A stretch of DNA of 64,000 nt, from positions 1,240,001 to 1,304,000 of the forward strand of contig CAVWGP010000011.1 in the NCBI GenBank assembly GCA_963754645.1, read 5' to 3'. Each line of letters begins with the position of its first letter. Position 1 is the first letter of the stretch. Positions 7,505 through 16,890 of this stretch are shown piece after piece. The position numbers were made by a program, and so were the translations under genes. This DNA comes from CAVWGP01 sp963754645 (lineage in GTDB: Bacteria; Pseudomonadota; Alphaproteobacteria; Bin65). Below the pieces are notes generated by a model. That model saw only the letters and a program-made list of their open reading frames with translations, had not been told where the DNA came from and searched no databases.

Positions 7505-7609
7505 GGTTTTGGCGAGTGAGCTTTGGAATCCACCGGGGAATCTCACTCTGACCCCGAAAGCACTCTGCTGAGAGCGAGTGGCGCCTGGCTTTCGCGCCGT
7601 GCGTTAGCT

Positions 7610-8281
7610 TCATTCACGCAGAAAGCCGCGATCGAGCGCCATCTTCTCGGCGAACGGCGCCTCGCGTGTCAGGGCTTCGGCAAGCGGCGCCCAGCCGACC
7701 ATGCGATCGAAAAACGTCGCGAGCGCCGGATAGGCCACCGCATCGACGCGGTAGCCAAGATAGCTGTAGTTGACGAGATTGGAGGCGATCGCGATGTCGG
7801 CGATTGTCGGCGCGCGGCCGACAAAGAAATCGCCCTTCAGCGCACCGTTCAAAAAACCCAGAAACTGCGGCAACGGGCCGTTCAAAACACCGTCGACTAC
7901 AGCCTGATCGGTCGGTTGCTTGAGTACAGCGGGCGCAAGCTTGTGCTGAAAGAAGAGAATGTGGATCGCATTGCGGAACAGCGTTTGGCCGGCATAGGCG
8001 TCGAAGAACATCGCCGTCGCCATCGCCTTGGGCTCTTCGGGTACGATCCGGGGGCCCGGGCGGCTGGTATCGAGATAATGCGTGATCGCGGTTAAATCGG
8101 CGAGAATAAAATCGCCGTCGCTCATCGCTGGGATGAGGCCCGTAGGGCTGAGATCGCGCCATCCCGCTGGTGGCTCAAACGGGAAGACTGGCACATTCTC
8201 ATGCGCGATGTTCTTGTGGATTGCGGTCACCAGTGTTTTGCGAACGTGGACCGAGAGTGGCAGGCCGTAAATCTTGATCAT
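7610..8281 (-). CDS. Glutathione S-transferase family protein
   Basis: A 223-residue two-domain GST. The N-terminal thioredoxin-like domain starts MIKIYGLPLSVHVRK, has the cis-Pro region TGLIPAMSDGDFILAD and ends near residue 80; the C-terminal all-helical domain holds APTIADIAIASNLVNY, the conserved N-capping motif. It would conjugate glutathione to electrophiles or act as a peroxidase. ATG at 8281 has an AGAGGAA site; an upstream in-frame start at 8314 adds only a short basic tail. The MerR regulator lies upstream on the same strand, 133 bases away, and may control it. Confidence 0.85.
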   Translation of the reverse strand: MIKIYGLPLSVHVRKTLVTAIHKNIAHENVPVFPFEPPAGWRDLSPTGLIPAMSDGDFILADLTAITHYLDTSRPGPRIVPEEPKAMATAMFFDAYAGQTLFRNAIHILFFQHKLAPAVLKQPTDQAVVDGVLNGPLPQFLGFLNGALKGDFFVGRAPTIADIAIASNLVNYSYLGYRVDAVAYPALATFFDRMVGWAPLAEALTREAPFAEKMALDRGFLRE

Positions 8282-8414
8282 TGTCGTTTTCCTCTTTCTG
8301 AAAATTCCAAACATTGTCGTTCTCCTGCGTTCGGAGGCGTAAATTCAGGGCGCACCTCTCCATCGCCGGAATCGTGCATGCTTCCCGCGCAACGGCCCGA
8401 TCGACGATTGGGAA

Positions 8415-9251
8415 TCAGTGTGCTGGCGTTACAGGGAACTGGATCTCGACCAGCGTGGTGTTGAGCACCGGAGGAGCGCGGATCGCTTCCAGGAAGACCT
8501 CGCGACACGGACCAGCAATCCGGTATCGGTTGACTTCCAGCCAGTGGCCGATCGCTCCGAACGCCATATGCGCGTCTTCGCCCGGTCCCTCACGCACCAG
8601 CGTCAGCATCGTTTCGACGGCGGGCAACAGCATGGGCCGCAACGTCAGCCCATTGCCGAGCGCCACGTCGCGTTGGGCGTCGCGTCGCATTGCAAACCCG
8701 ATGTCGAGCGACAATGCATCGCCCTCCGCGCGGTTGTCGGCAATGACGATAAAGTTGCCGCGTCGGGCGAGCGGAATGGCGCGGGCTCCTTCGATCGCGA
8801 CGCTGCCGACGACGGGAAATGCTTCGGAAAATTCGGCGAACCGGCCCGACGTTGCGAGCACGGAAGTTTGGGGAAGCGATTTTATAACGAACTCATAGTC
8901 GCCTATCGCGCCATCACGGTCGATCTGCGCCAGGCGGGATTCGACGTTCCGCAGTCGCGCCTCTTCTTCCGCTAACGCTTGTTCGAGCTGCGCGCGCTTC
9001 ATCGCCAGCATTCCGCGTAGCTCACTCACCGAAATCTCGTCTTCGAGATAGCGGCGTATCTGGTCGAGCGTCAGGCCCAGTTCCTTGAGCGCGAGGATTC
9101 GGTTCAGCCGGGGTAACTGGCGGATGCCGTAATAGCGATAGCCGGTCGCAGGGTCGGTCCATTCGGGCGCCAGCAACCCTTGCTGATCGTAAAAACGTAG
9201 CAAACGCCCTGAAACTTGCGCGATCTGCGCGAATTCTCCGATCTGAAACAT
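8415..9251 (-). CDS. MerR-family transcriptional regulator with GyrI-like effector domain
   Basis: A 278-residue regulator of the BmrR-like architecture. Residues 1-70 form the winged helix-turn-helix (MFQIGEFAQIAQVSGRLLRF, then GYRYYGIRQLPRLNRI), residues 75-115 a Glu/Ala/Arg-rich dimerisation coiled coil (MKRAQLEQALAEEEARL), and the rest resembles the GyrI-like ligand-binding domain that captures hydrophobic compounds. MerR proteins untwist promoters with long spacers. A perfect 15-base dyad lies 121 bases upstream, consistent with autoregulation. The GST downstream on the same strand is a plausible target. Confidence 0.85.
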   Translation of the reverse strand: MFQIGEFAQIAQVSGRLLRFYDQQGLLAPEWTDPATGYRYYGIRQLPRLNRILALKELGLTLDQIRRYLEDEISVSELRGMLAMKRAQLEQALAEEEARLRNVESRLAQIDRDGAIGDYEFVIKSLPQTSVLATSGRFAEFSEAFPVVGSVAIEGARAIPLARRGNFIVIADNRAEGDALSLDIGFAMRRDAQRDVALGNGLTLRPMLLPAVETMLTLVREGPGEDAHMAFGAIGHWLEVNRYRIAGPCREVFLEAIRAPPVLNTTLVEIQFPVTPAH

Positions 9252-9371
9252 TCAAATCACCTCACCTCGCAAGCCGCTTGCTCAAGAGACTATCGCGTTC
9301 GAGAGTTGGCTGAACCGCCATCGTCATCGTTTCGTGGCTCCCCATGATCTCGGGAATGGAGTTGTGCAAGA

Positions 9372-9386
9372 TTGACGCAGCGTCAA
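9372..9386 (-). promoter_or_regulatory. Perfect dyad, candidate MerR operator
   Basis: TTGACGCAGCGTCAA is a perfect 7+1+7 palindrome. Read toward the MerR gene it is preceded immediately by TTGACT, which could be the -35 box, placing the dyad inside the promoter spacer as is usual for MerR-regulated promoters. No convincing -10 box was found at the expected place, so the assignment is tentative. Confidence 0.45.
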
Positions 9387-9527
9387 AGTCAAGCACAATT
9401 TTTCATGACGATGTGCATTCAAATCGCATTGGGCTGAGGCCATGCGTGGCTGGGCCAATCGCCCGGGGGGCCGCCCCGTCGGGGATGTAGCGCGCCACAT
9501 GGTTTGCACACATCGGACACTTGGTTT

Positions 9528-9572
9528 GCGCCGGCCCATGGCGGCGAAACCGCCTTCGCCTCGATGCGCGCC
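9528..9572 (+). repeat. 45-bp exact copy of a dioxygenase gene segment
   Basis: These 45 bases are identical to 12017-12061, which encodes the conserved AAPAHGGETAFASMRA portion of the TauD-type dioxygenase. Similarity ends abruptly on both sides. The copy is not part of any supported gene. It could be an ectopic duplication or the last trace of a second dioxygenase gene. Confidence 0.8.
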
Positions 9573-9863
9573 AGCCAAGCATGCTCCGGACACCGCGCCG
9601 GGACGTCGTGATCGCGGGCCTGGAACGCGTACGGACAGCCGCAATGCTTCGCCGTCATACACAGCCAACGGGCGCCGAATGATTTCTTGCTGACTTCACG
9701 ACCCGTTCTCGGTGGCTGGTCGCGTGACGCGAGCTCTCGTCATAGAGTAAATCCCGCGATGGCCTCTTTCGGCGGCGGATGATACTTGATAACATCGCCC
9801 AAAAGTGAGACTTGCCATCGACGCTGGCGACGTGCTGCGAGGGAAAACCGGGGAGATAAAGTC

Positions 9864-11540
9864 ATGGTATCGCGCGCTCAATACAGTGCCGTGGGAGCGG
9901 CGCTTGCTCTTTTGGGATTGTCGGTTCCTGTCACTTACGCAGCCGCCGAGACGCTGACCGATCTGCGCCGGCAACTCGATGCGTTGCACGAGCGCGCATC
10001 GAAGCTCGAATCCGACACGCAAAACCGAGGCCGCGCCGTGACGCGGCGCACCGCGGCGCCCGCTGCCGCCGTCGAGCCCGGCGACAAGCCGACCTCGATC
10101 AAGATTCCGGGCACCAACACCTCGTTCCAGGTCGGCGGCTTCGTCCGCCTTGACGCGATCTGGGATACCAGCGGCCATGGGCCGGGCCTCGACGTGGCCA
10201 ATGCCGCCTTGGTGCTCGGCGGCACCGGTCTCGGCACCTACGATCCGGCCTTGAACGCCATCGGCGCCGGGTTCGGCTGCGCCGGCTTGGCCGCGTTCCT
10301 GTGCCAACCCGCGGCGTCGCGGTTCGACAACCGGTTCAATGGCGGCAATGTCCGGTTGCACGCGCGCCTGTCGCGCTTCTGGTTCAAGAGCTGGACGCCG
10401 ACCGATATCGGCGAACTCTATACCCAGATCGCCGCCGACTTCTTGAATTCGACCAATTCGCAAGGCGGCATCTTGCGGCTGCGCCAAGCCTACGGCCAGC
10501 TCGGTCCGCTCACGGCCGGATTCCTCGAATCGGTTTTCCGTCCGACGTTCGCCGAATCCGAAACGCTCGATTTCGGCGGCACTGTTGGCTACGCCGCCGT
10601 GCGCAAGGCGCAAATCCGCTACACCCACAATTTCAGCGCGACCACGAACCTGGCCATCGCCATCGAGGATCCGGGCGATTCGATCGGCGACGCCGACATT
10701 CCGTTCTCGCGCGAGCTGAACATCGCCGGTACCGCCGTGCGCCAATCGGCGCAGCGCATGCCGGATATCGTCGGCGCCTTCTCGCACCGCTTCACCAACG
10801 GCCAAATCTGGATCGCCGGCATGGTGCGCCTGATCGAACACGACACCGGCGGCGAGCCGACCTCGTTCATCGGCGTCGCCAATGGCGACACGCGCGCCGG
10901 CGCCGATCGAAAGATCGGCTGGGGCGTCGCCGTGGCCGGCGTTTACGATCTGACGCCGCGCTTCTCGGTCGGCGGCCACGGCTTCGTCGGCCGCGGCATC
11001 GGCTCCTACTCAGGCAGCCAGGGCGACAATGCCGGCGCCAGCGCCGCTTTCCTCAGCCGCGTCGTCGGCGGCACCTGCGGCATCGGCTTTGGCGCCGCCA
11101 CGGTCTGCGGCGGCGCGATTTCCGCACCGCTCTCGGCGTTCCACGACGCGCTCGTCGTCGGGCCGGGCGAGATCCGCACCATTCTTTCCTACGGCGGATT
11201 TGTCTGGTCGCGCTATCAGTTCACCGACACGATGCGAACCAACCTCGCCTTCGGCTATGCTTCGCAACAGCTCGAGGATGCGCTGCCGCGCGCCGCCGGC
11301 GGGCTCATCACCTTCGCCAACAAGGGCGAGCGCAAGAGCTTCCTCGTCGGCAACGTGCACTACATGTGGTCGGTCAACGCCAACGTGATCTGGAGCCCGG
11401 TGCCGCAGGTCGATTTCGGCGTCGAATACATCCACCTCTTCGTCAACCGCTTCCACGGCGAGCATCCGTTCTATCTTTTCGCCAACGACCGCAACGCGGT
11501 GATCAGCCGCGTCCTCGGCATGATGATGTATCGGTTCTGA
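9864..11540 (+). CDS. DcaP-like trimeric outer-membrane porin
   Basis: A 558-residue outer-membrane protein. It begins with a signal peptide (hydrophobic AALALLGLSVPVTYA, cleavage near AAA-ET), then a short coiled-coil LTDLRRQLDALHERASKLES, then the family hallmark SIKIPGTNTSFQVGGFVRLD that opens the barrel in DcaP-type porins. The remainder alternates polar and hydrophobic residues as in beta strands and ends with Phe (MMMYRF), the usual outer-membrane C-terminal residue. ATG at 9864 has a GGGGAGA site. DcaP porins admit small dicarboxylic or aromatic acids; here it may serve the dioxygenase gene downstream. Confidence 0.8.
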   Translation: MVSRAQYSAVGAALALLGLSVPVTYAAAETLTDLRRQLDALHERASKLESDTQNRGRAVTRRTAAPAAAVEPGDKPTSIKIPGTNTSFQVGGFVRLDAIWDTSGHGPGLDVANAALVLGGTGLGTYDPALNAIGAGFGCAGLAAFLCQPAASRFDNRFNGGNVRLHARLSRFWFKSWTPTDIGELYTQIAADFLNSTNSQGGILRLRQAYGQLGPLTAGFLESVFRPTFAESETLDFGGTVGYAAVRKAQIRYTHNFSATTNLAIAIEDPGDSIGDADIPFSRELNIAGTAVRQSAQRMPDIVGAFSHRFTNGQIWIAGMVRLIEHDTGGEPTSFIGVANGDTRAGADRKIGWGVAVAGVYDLTPRFSVGGHGFVGRGIGSYSGSQGDNAGASAAFLSRVVGGTCGIGFGAATVCGGAISAPLSAFHDALVVGPGEIRTILSYGGFVWSRYQFTDTMRTNLAFGYASQQLEDALPRAAGGLITFANKGERKSFLVGNVHYMWSVNANVIWSPVPQVDFGVEYIHLFVNRFHGEHPFYLFANDRNAVISRVLGMMMYRF

Positions 11541-11635
11541 TCCTGGCGGCGACGGGCCGGCGCGGCGAAGCCGACTGTCTTCGGCGGGACAATTCGGGGT
11601 CGGTGTCGAATTATTTTCACCGCGAAGCTTAACGA

Positions 11636-12472
11636 ATGCTGACCGTCACTCCGCTGCATCCGCTGTTCGGCGCGCGCGTCGCGGGGATCGATTTGCGCCG
11701 GCCGGTGGCGCCCGATGCGGCGGCGGAATTGCGCGCGGCGTTCGCGCGGTATTCCGTGCTGCATTTGCCCGATCAGCCCTTGGACGACGCGGCCCAGGTC
11801 GCGTTCAGCCGCGTCTTCGGCGCGGTGCGGCGCACCAGCTTCAAGATGGTGGGCGCGCATCCCTATGTCTCCGACCTTTCCAATGTCGATGCCGAGGGCA
11901 ATTTCCTGGCGCCCGACTCGGCGCGGCGCAAATTCCTGCTGGTCAATTCGCGTTGGCACACCGACGGCTCCTACGAGGCGCAGCCGCCGATTGCGTCCAT
12001 GCTCGCGGCGCGCGCGGCGCCGGCCCATGGCGGCGAAACCGCCTTCGCCTCGATGCGCGCCGGCTATGCCGCGCTGCCCGAGGCGATGCGGACGCGCGCC
12101 GCCGGGCTCGGCGCCGCGCACGACTACGCCTATTCGATGAGCCATTACGGCGATGCCGGCGTCGGCGCCGCCGAGCTGGCGCCGCCCGCGACCCATCCGC
12201 TGGTCAAGCGCCACGCGCCGTCCGGCGAGACCACGCTTTACGTGAGCGGCCATATCGAGCGCATCCACGGCATGGCGGTCGCGGACGGGCGGCGCCTGGC
12301 CGAGGATCTGATCGCCTGGTGCACGCGGCCCGAGCGCGTCTACACCCATCGCTGGCGCGACGGCGACGTCGTCATCTGGGACAATCGCTGCACCCTGCAC
12401 CGCGCCATCGACGTGCCGCTCGCCGAGCGGCGGATTCTCAAGCGGACGACGATCGTCGAGCGGGCGCCTTAG
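11636..12472 (+). CDS. TauD/TfdA-family Fe(II)/2-oxoglutarate dioxygenase
   Basis: A 278-residue dioxygenase that would hydroxylate its substrate using Fe(II), oxygen and 2-oxoglutarate, often releasing sulfite or cleaving an ether. The iron triad is visible: WHTDGSY gives His and Asp, and CTLHRAID gives the distal His; RRILKRTTI supplies the Arg that holds 2-oxoglutarate. PAHGGETAFASMRAGYAALP is the conserved central segment. It follows the porin by 95 bases on the same strand. Members act on taurine, 2,4-D, and related acids; the true substrate is not evident. Confidence 0.88.
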   Translation: MLTVTPLHPLFGARVAGIDLRRPVAPDAAAELRAAFARYSVLHLPDQPLDDAAQVAFSRVFGAVRRTSFKMVGAHPYVSDLSNVDAEGNFLAPDSARRKFLLVNSRWHTDGSYEAQPPIASMLAARAAPAHGGETAFASMRAGYAALPEAMRTRAAGLGAAHDYAYSMSHYGDAGVGAAELAPPATHPLVKRHAPSGETTLYVSGHIERIHGMAVADGRRLAEDLIAWCTRPERVYTHRWRDGDVVIWDNRCTLHRAIDVPLAERRILKRTTIVERAP

Positions 12473-12489
12473 CCGCGCCGCCGTGCATG

Positions 12490-13386
12490 TCAATGATATT
12501 CAATGCGCCGCAGCTTGCCGACGCATTCGTCGATGAAAGCTCGCACCTTGTTCGATAGCAGCTTCGATTGGGGATAAACCACCTGGACCGGAAGCGGCTC
12601 GGTTTCGAATTCTTCCAAGACATATCTGAGCGTGCCGCCCTTGCTGTTCGGCGCGACCATGTAGGAGAGGAACATGCCCAGGCCGAGGCCGTTCCGGCAC
12701 GCGTCCAGGGCGCTGTCGATATCGTTGCAGGTTACGACGCTGGCGATCGGGACGGTCGCCGGCCGATTGCCGACCCGAAAGCGCCACTCGCTGCGCGGCG
12801 CCAAGCCGACATGCCTGACGCAGCGATGGTTGCGGATATCGTCCGGCATCCGCGGAACGCCGTGGCGGCGGAGGTAGCGCTCGCTGGCGCACACGACGCG
12901 CCGCACCCGGCCGACCCGGGTCGCCAACAGGGATGAATCCTTGAGCTGCGCGATCCGCACCCCGACATCGACGCCTTCCTCGATGAGGTTCACCGTGCGA
13001 TCGACGAGCAGCATCTCGCCATCGACTTTCGGATGGCGCCGCAGGAAGTCGTAAAGGATCGGAGCGACATAGCGCCGGCCGAACAACACCGATGCGGTGA
13101 GCCTGAGCAGGCCCGCTGGCTCGGTGCGGCGCGCGACCAGAATGTCCTCCGCCTCCTGCATGGCGGACAGGACGAGGCGACAGTGGCCCAGATATTGCGC
13201 GCCCTCCTCAGTGAGGTGGAAGCGGCGGGTCGTGCGCTGCAACAGCGAGACGCCGAGATGCCGCTCCAGCGACGCCAGCGTCCGCACCACGGTCGGCAAC
13301 GAGGTGTCGAGCGTGTCCGCGGCCGCCGTCAAGCTGCCCGCCTCGACGATCCGCACGAAGGTTTTCATGGCGCGGACCTTGTCCAT
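12490..13386 (-). CDS. LysR-family transcriptional regulator
   Basis: A 298-residue LysR regulator. The N-terminal winged helix is clear (MKTFVRIVEAGSLTAAADTL, then LPTVVRTLASLERHLG and LLQRTTRRFHLTEEG), followed by the two-lobe effector domain. The ATG at 13386 is used; the more upstream TTG at 13422 lacks support and overlaps a candidate operator. It is divergent from the haloperoxidase-like gene and convergent with the dioxygenase, with an 18-base gap. Confidence 0.9.
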   Translation of the reverse strand: MDKVRAMKTFVRIVEAGSLTAAADTLDTSLPTVVRTLASLERHLGVSLLQRTTRRFHLTEEGAQYLGHCRLVLSAMQEAEDILVARRTEPAGLLRLTASVLFGRRYVAPILYDFLRRHPKVDGEMLLVDRTVNLIEEGVDVGVRIAQLKDSSLLATRVGRVRRVVCASERYLRRHGVPRMPDDIRNHRCVRHVGLAPRSEWRFRVGNRPATVPIASVVTCNDIDSALDACRNGLGLGMFLSYMVAPNSKGGTLRYVLEEFETEPLPVQVVYPQSKLLSNKVRAFIDECVGKLRRIEYH

Positions 13387-13406
13387 GAGCCCGACTATTG
13401 CTTCAT

Positions 13407-13425
13407 AATTTGAAGTAGTCAATTA
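13407..13425. promoter_or_regulatory. Candidate LysR box
   Basis: AATTTGAAGTAGTCAATTA contains TTGA-N5-TCAA, a dyad that fits the T-N11-A pattern bound by LysR proteins. It lies 21 bases upstream of the regulator start in the divergent promoter region shared with the gene at 13563, so autorepression and control of that gene are plausible. Confidence 0.55.
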
Positions 13426-13562
13426 CATAGGCCGTCATTTATCCATCGGTAGAAAGCGGCCAATATCGCCGTCACCGGGCGAATATCCCGAAATCGCGGC
13501 GCCGCGTCGCAAGCTCCGGCCCACGACGGCGCCGCTTCCCGTGCAAATGAAGGAGGATTGCC

Positions 13563-14789
13563 GTGTCGTTGAATCTTCGCTGGATGGCGCCGGTCATCGT
13601 CCTGGCCGGCTGGACGGTCCCGGTTTCCGCCGACACGATCACCGACTGGAATGAAAAAACGATCGCCTTCGTGACAACGAGGGCGATGCTGCCGCCGCAA
13701 GCGGAGCGGGTGGTCGCCATGGTCCATGTCGCGATGTTCGACGCCGTCAATTCGATCGAACGCCGCTACCGGCCCTATCTGCTGCAGCTTCCCGCGCCCA
13801 AGGAAACATCGAAGGACGCCGCCGCCACGGCTGCCGCGGGTGCCGTTCTCCTGAACCTATTTCCGGACGCGGCGGCCGAGCTAAAAGCTACCATGGCCGC
13901 CTATCTGGCGCAGATGCCGGACAGTGCGGCAAAGGCGGACGGCATCAAGCTCGGCGAGGCCGTGGCGGCAAGAATCGTTGCCGCGCGCGCCAATGACGGG
14001 TCGAACGCCGCTGACGCCTATCGCCCCAAGGCCAAGCCCGGGGTTTACGTTCCCACGCCCATCACGGCTTCCTCGATGTGGCCGAATGTAAAGCCGTTTG
14101 CCATGACGAGCCCCTCGCAGTTTCGGCCGGAACCTCCGATTGCGCTCAAGACCGAGCAATGGGCGGCCGACTACAACGAGATCTTTGCCCTCGGCGGCCG
14201 GAACAGCGCCAAGCGAAGCGCGCGGCAGACCGAAGACGCCCGCTTCTGGCTGCTCACGGGCGCAAGGACCTATCACCCGATCGTGCGCCAAATGGTTGTG
14301 GCGAAGAAAATGAACTTGATCGACGGCGCGCGCTTCATGGCGCTCGCCTCGGTTGCCGCCGCCGACGCCTATATCGCGGTGTTCGAGGCCAAGTACCACT
14401 ACGATTTCTGGCGGCCGATCACCGCCATACGCAACGGCGACATCGACGACAATCCGGCGACCGAGCGCGACGCGACCTGGCAGCCGATCGACAACACGCC
14501 GATGCATCCGGAATATCCGTGCGCGCATTGCATCACAAGCGCCGCCATTGCGACGGTTATCGAGACCGTGTTGGGGAGCGCGGAGGTACCGGAAATCGTC
14601 CTGACGAGCGCGACCGCGCCGGGCGTGACGCGCCGCTGGACCAATGTGTGGGCCTATGCGGACGAAGTGGCGCTGGCGCGCATCTATGCCGGGTTCCACT
14701 ACCGATTCTCCACCCGCGTCGGACAGGATATGGGCCGCAAGATCGGCCGGCTGACCGTGCAAAACCTCATGCAGCCGACCAGCCCCTGA
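13563..14789 (+). CDS. Exported vanadium-dependent haloperoxidase / PAP2-like protein
   Basis: A 408-residue protein with a signal peptide (WMAPVIVLAGWTVPVSA) and the helical bundle of vanadium haloperoxidases and PAP2 phosphatases. The first oxyanion motif is KYHYDFWRPITAI, the third is ARIYAGFHYRFST. The central motif, usually PSGH, reads YPCAHCITSAA here, keeping the His but changing the neighbours. It may oxidise halides with peroxide or hydrolyse phosphate esters in the periplasm. GTG at 13563 is chosen because AGGAGG stands six bases before it. Likely controlled by the divergent LysR regulator. Confidence 0.8.
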   Translation: MSLNLRWMAPVIVLAGWTVPVSADTITDWNEKTIAFVTTRAMLPPQAERVVAMVHVAMFDAVNSIERRYRPYLLQLPAPKETSKDAAATAAAGAVLLNLFPDAAAELKATMAAYLAQMPDSAAKADGIKLGEAVAARIVAARANDGSNAADAYRPKAKPGVYVPTPITASSMWPNVKPFAMTSPSQFRPEPPIALKTEQWAADYNEIFALGGRNSAKRSARQTEDARFWLLTGARTYHPIVRQMVVAKKMNLIDGARFMALASVAAADAYIAVFEAKYHYDFWRPITAIRNGDIDDNPATERDATWQPIDNTPMHPEYPCAHCITSAAIATVIETVLGSAEVPEIVLTSATAPGVTRRWTNVWAYADEVALARIYAGFHYRFSTRVGQDMGRKIGRLTVQNLMQPTSP

Positions 14790-14805
14790 GGCGCCGGCGC
14801 AGCAC

Positions 14806-16888
14806 TCACCGCCCCGCGTTTTCCTCGACGATGAGCGAGCCGTAGGGATCGACGGTGGCGCGCTGGCCGGGCAGGATCAGCGTCGTCGCGTCGAGTTGCG
14901 TCGCGATGGCGGGGCCGGCGATAACGCCGCCGGCGCCAAGCTTGGCGCGGTCGTAGATCGGGCAGTCGCGCGCGCCCTCGGCAAACGAAACGCGCTGCGT
15001 GCCGGCGCGCGCCGCGCGCGTGTCGCCGTTGGCGGCGAGGACGGGCAGGTCGGGGGCGGCGAGCTGGCCGATGGCGGTGACGCGCAGCGTGACGATCTCC
15101 ACCGGCGTGTCTTCCTGGGCGAAGGTGTAGAGCTGGCGGTGCAAATCGTGGAACGCCGTGAGCGCCGCCGCCGTCGAAGCCGGGCTGGCCGCGCCGCCGG
15201 TCCACGGCACGATGAGCTCGAAGCCCTGGCCGGCATAGCGCATGCTGGCATGGCGCTCGATGCGGCGCGCGGCTTTGGGCAGGCGCTCGTGCTCGAACCA
15301 AGCCTCGGCCTCCGCCTCCATGGCGCCGAACACGCTTTCCATCGCCGCGTGATCGTAGTCGCGGCGGGCGCTGCAGGCAGGTGCGGGCGTAATCGGATTT
15401 GAGGTTCGAGGCCAAGAGGCCGAGCGCCGAGAGCACGCCCGGCGCCGGCGGGATCAGGATCGTCTTGATGCCGAGCAGGCGCGCCAGCGCGCCGCCATGC
15501 AGCGGGCCGGCGCCGCCGAACGGCACCAGCACGAAATCGCGCGGATCGTGGCCGCGCTCGACCGAGACGACGCGGATCGCGCCGACCATGTTGTTGTCGA
15601 TGACGGCGAGGATGCCGCGCGCCGCCGCTTCGAGCCCGAGGCCGAGCGGCTTCGCCACCTTGTCGTTGACGGCCTTGGCCGCCGCCTCGCGGTCGAGCGC
15701 GAGCCTGCCATCGAGCAAGTGCGCCGGCAAATGGCCGAGCGTGAGGTGCGCGTCGGTCACGGTCGGCTCGGTGCCGCCGCGTCCGTAGGCGACGGGCCCG
15801 GGCTCGGCGCCGGCGCTGCGCGGCCCCACCGTGAGCCCGCTCGACGGCGAGATCGAGGCGATCGAGCCGCCGCCGGCGCCGATGGTGTGGATGTCGATCA
15901 TCGGCAGCGGCATCGGCCATTCGCCGATGCGCGCGCCGGTTGTGGTGCCGGGCACGCCGTCCTTGATCAGGCAGATATCGGCCGAGGTGCCGCCGATATC
16001 GATGGTGATGAGATTGCGATAGCCGGCCGCGGCGCCGATGAAGTTGGCGCCGATCGCGCCCGCCGCCGGTCCGGAGAGCGCGGTCAGCACCGGCGCGCGC
16101 CGGATCGCGGCGGCGCCGGTGACGCCGCCCGAGGATTTCATCAGCAACAGCGGCGCCGAAACGCCGCGCGCCGCCATGCGCTCCTCGAGCCGGCCGACAT
16201 AGGTCGAAACCGCCGGCATGACGACGCTGTTGAGGATCGTGACCATGCTGCGCTCGTACTCGCGGAACACGGGCAGCACCTCGGCGGAGAGCGAAATCTG
16301 CGCCTCGGGATATTCGGCCTGGACGATGTCGCGGGCGCGGCGCTCATGCGCCGGATTGGCGTAGGAATGGATGAAGCAGATCGCGACGGCGCGGATGCCC
16401 AGCGCCTTGATGCGCCGCGCGGCGGCGGCGATGGCGGCGTCGTCGAGCGCGTCGATTTCCTCGCCCATCGGGCCGTGCCGGCCGGCGATCTCGAAAATGC
16501 GCTCGGGCGGCACCGGGCGCGGCGCGCGCACCCAGGCATAGAGATTGGATTTGCGCGGAATGTCGTGCCGGCCGATTTCCAGCACGTGTCGGAAGCCCTT
16601 GGTGGTCAGCAGCGCGGCGGCGGCGCCCTTGCCTTCGAGGATGAGATTGGTCGCAACCGTGGTGCCGTGGAAGAGCTGGCCCACGTCGCGCCCGGCGAGG
16701 CCCGCCGCCTGCAGCGCGGCCATCACGCCGGCGTCGAAGCCCAAGGATTGATCGGACGGAGTCGAGGGCACCTTCGCGTTCCAAAGTCTTTTTCCGGCCC
16801 GGTCGAAGGCGACGATGTCGGTGAAGGTGCCGCCGATATCGACCGCGATGGCGGCGGTATCGGACGGGTGACGCGAGGCATCGGGCAT
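14806..16888 (-). CDS. hyuA: Hydantoinase/oxoprolinase subunit A (HyuA), one frameshift
   Basis: Reconstructed at about 693 residues, normal for HyuA. It is the ATP-binding subunit of N-methylhydantoinase/5-oxoprolinase/acetophenone carboxylase-type enzymes that open lactam rings. Motifs: AVDIGGTFTDIVAFD near the start, LFHGTTVATNLILEGKGAA, NLITIDIGGTSADICLI, and the C-terminal DYARTCLQ then EHERLPKAARRIERHASMRY. The frame changes near 15370, equivalent to one extra base. It starts two bases after the hyuB stop. The C-terminal fragment overlaps no other gene. A paralogous pair lies at 32244-36136. Confidence 0.85.
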
Positions 16889-16890
16889 GG

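Larger units (their letters stand above)
9252..9863. other. Long intergenic region between merR-type gene and porin
   Basis: About 610 bases without a supported gene. It contains the MerR-type dyad (9372-9386), a 45-base exact copy of part of the dioxygenase gene (9528-9572) and the porin leader with its ribosome binding site just before 9864. Open frames on either strand here have no family resemblance and lack good starts. The stretch 9600-9790 shows nothing further that I can support. Confidence 0.5.

Noticed and set aside
7539..7560. CTCACTCTGACCCC, recalling half of a RAYT-associated repeat
   Set aside because: Only a short half-site without a matching inverted partner or a transposase gene nearby.
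9416..9560. Minus-strand frame reading TKCPMCANHVARYIPDGAA, like a small zinc-binding protein
   Set aside because: Only one Cys-x-x-Cys, no start codon with a ribosome site, and it runs into the duplicated dioxygenase fragment.
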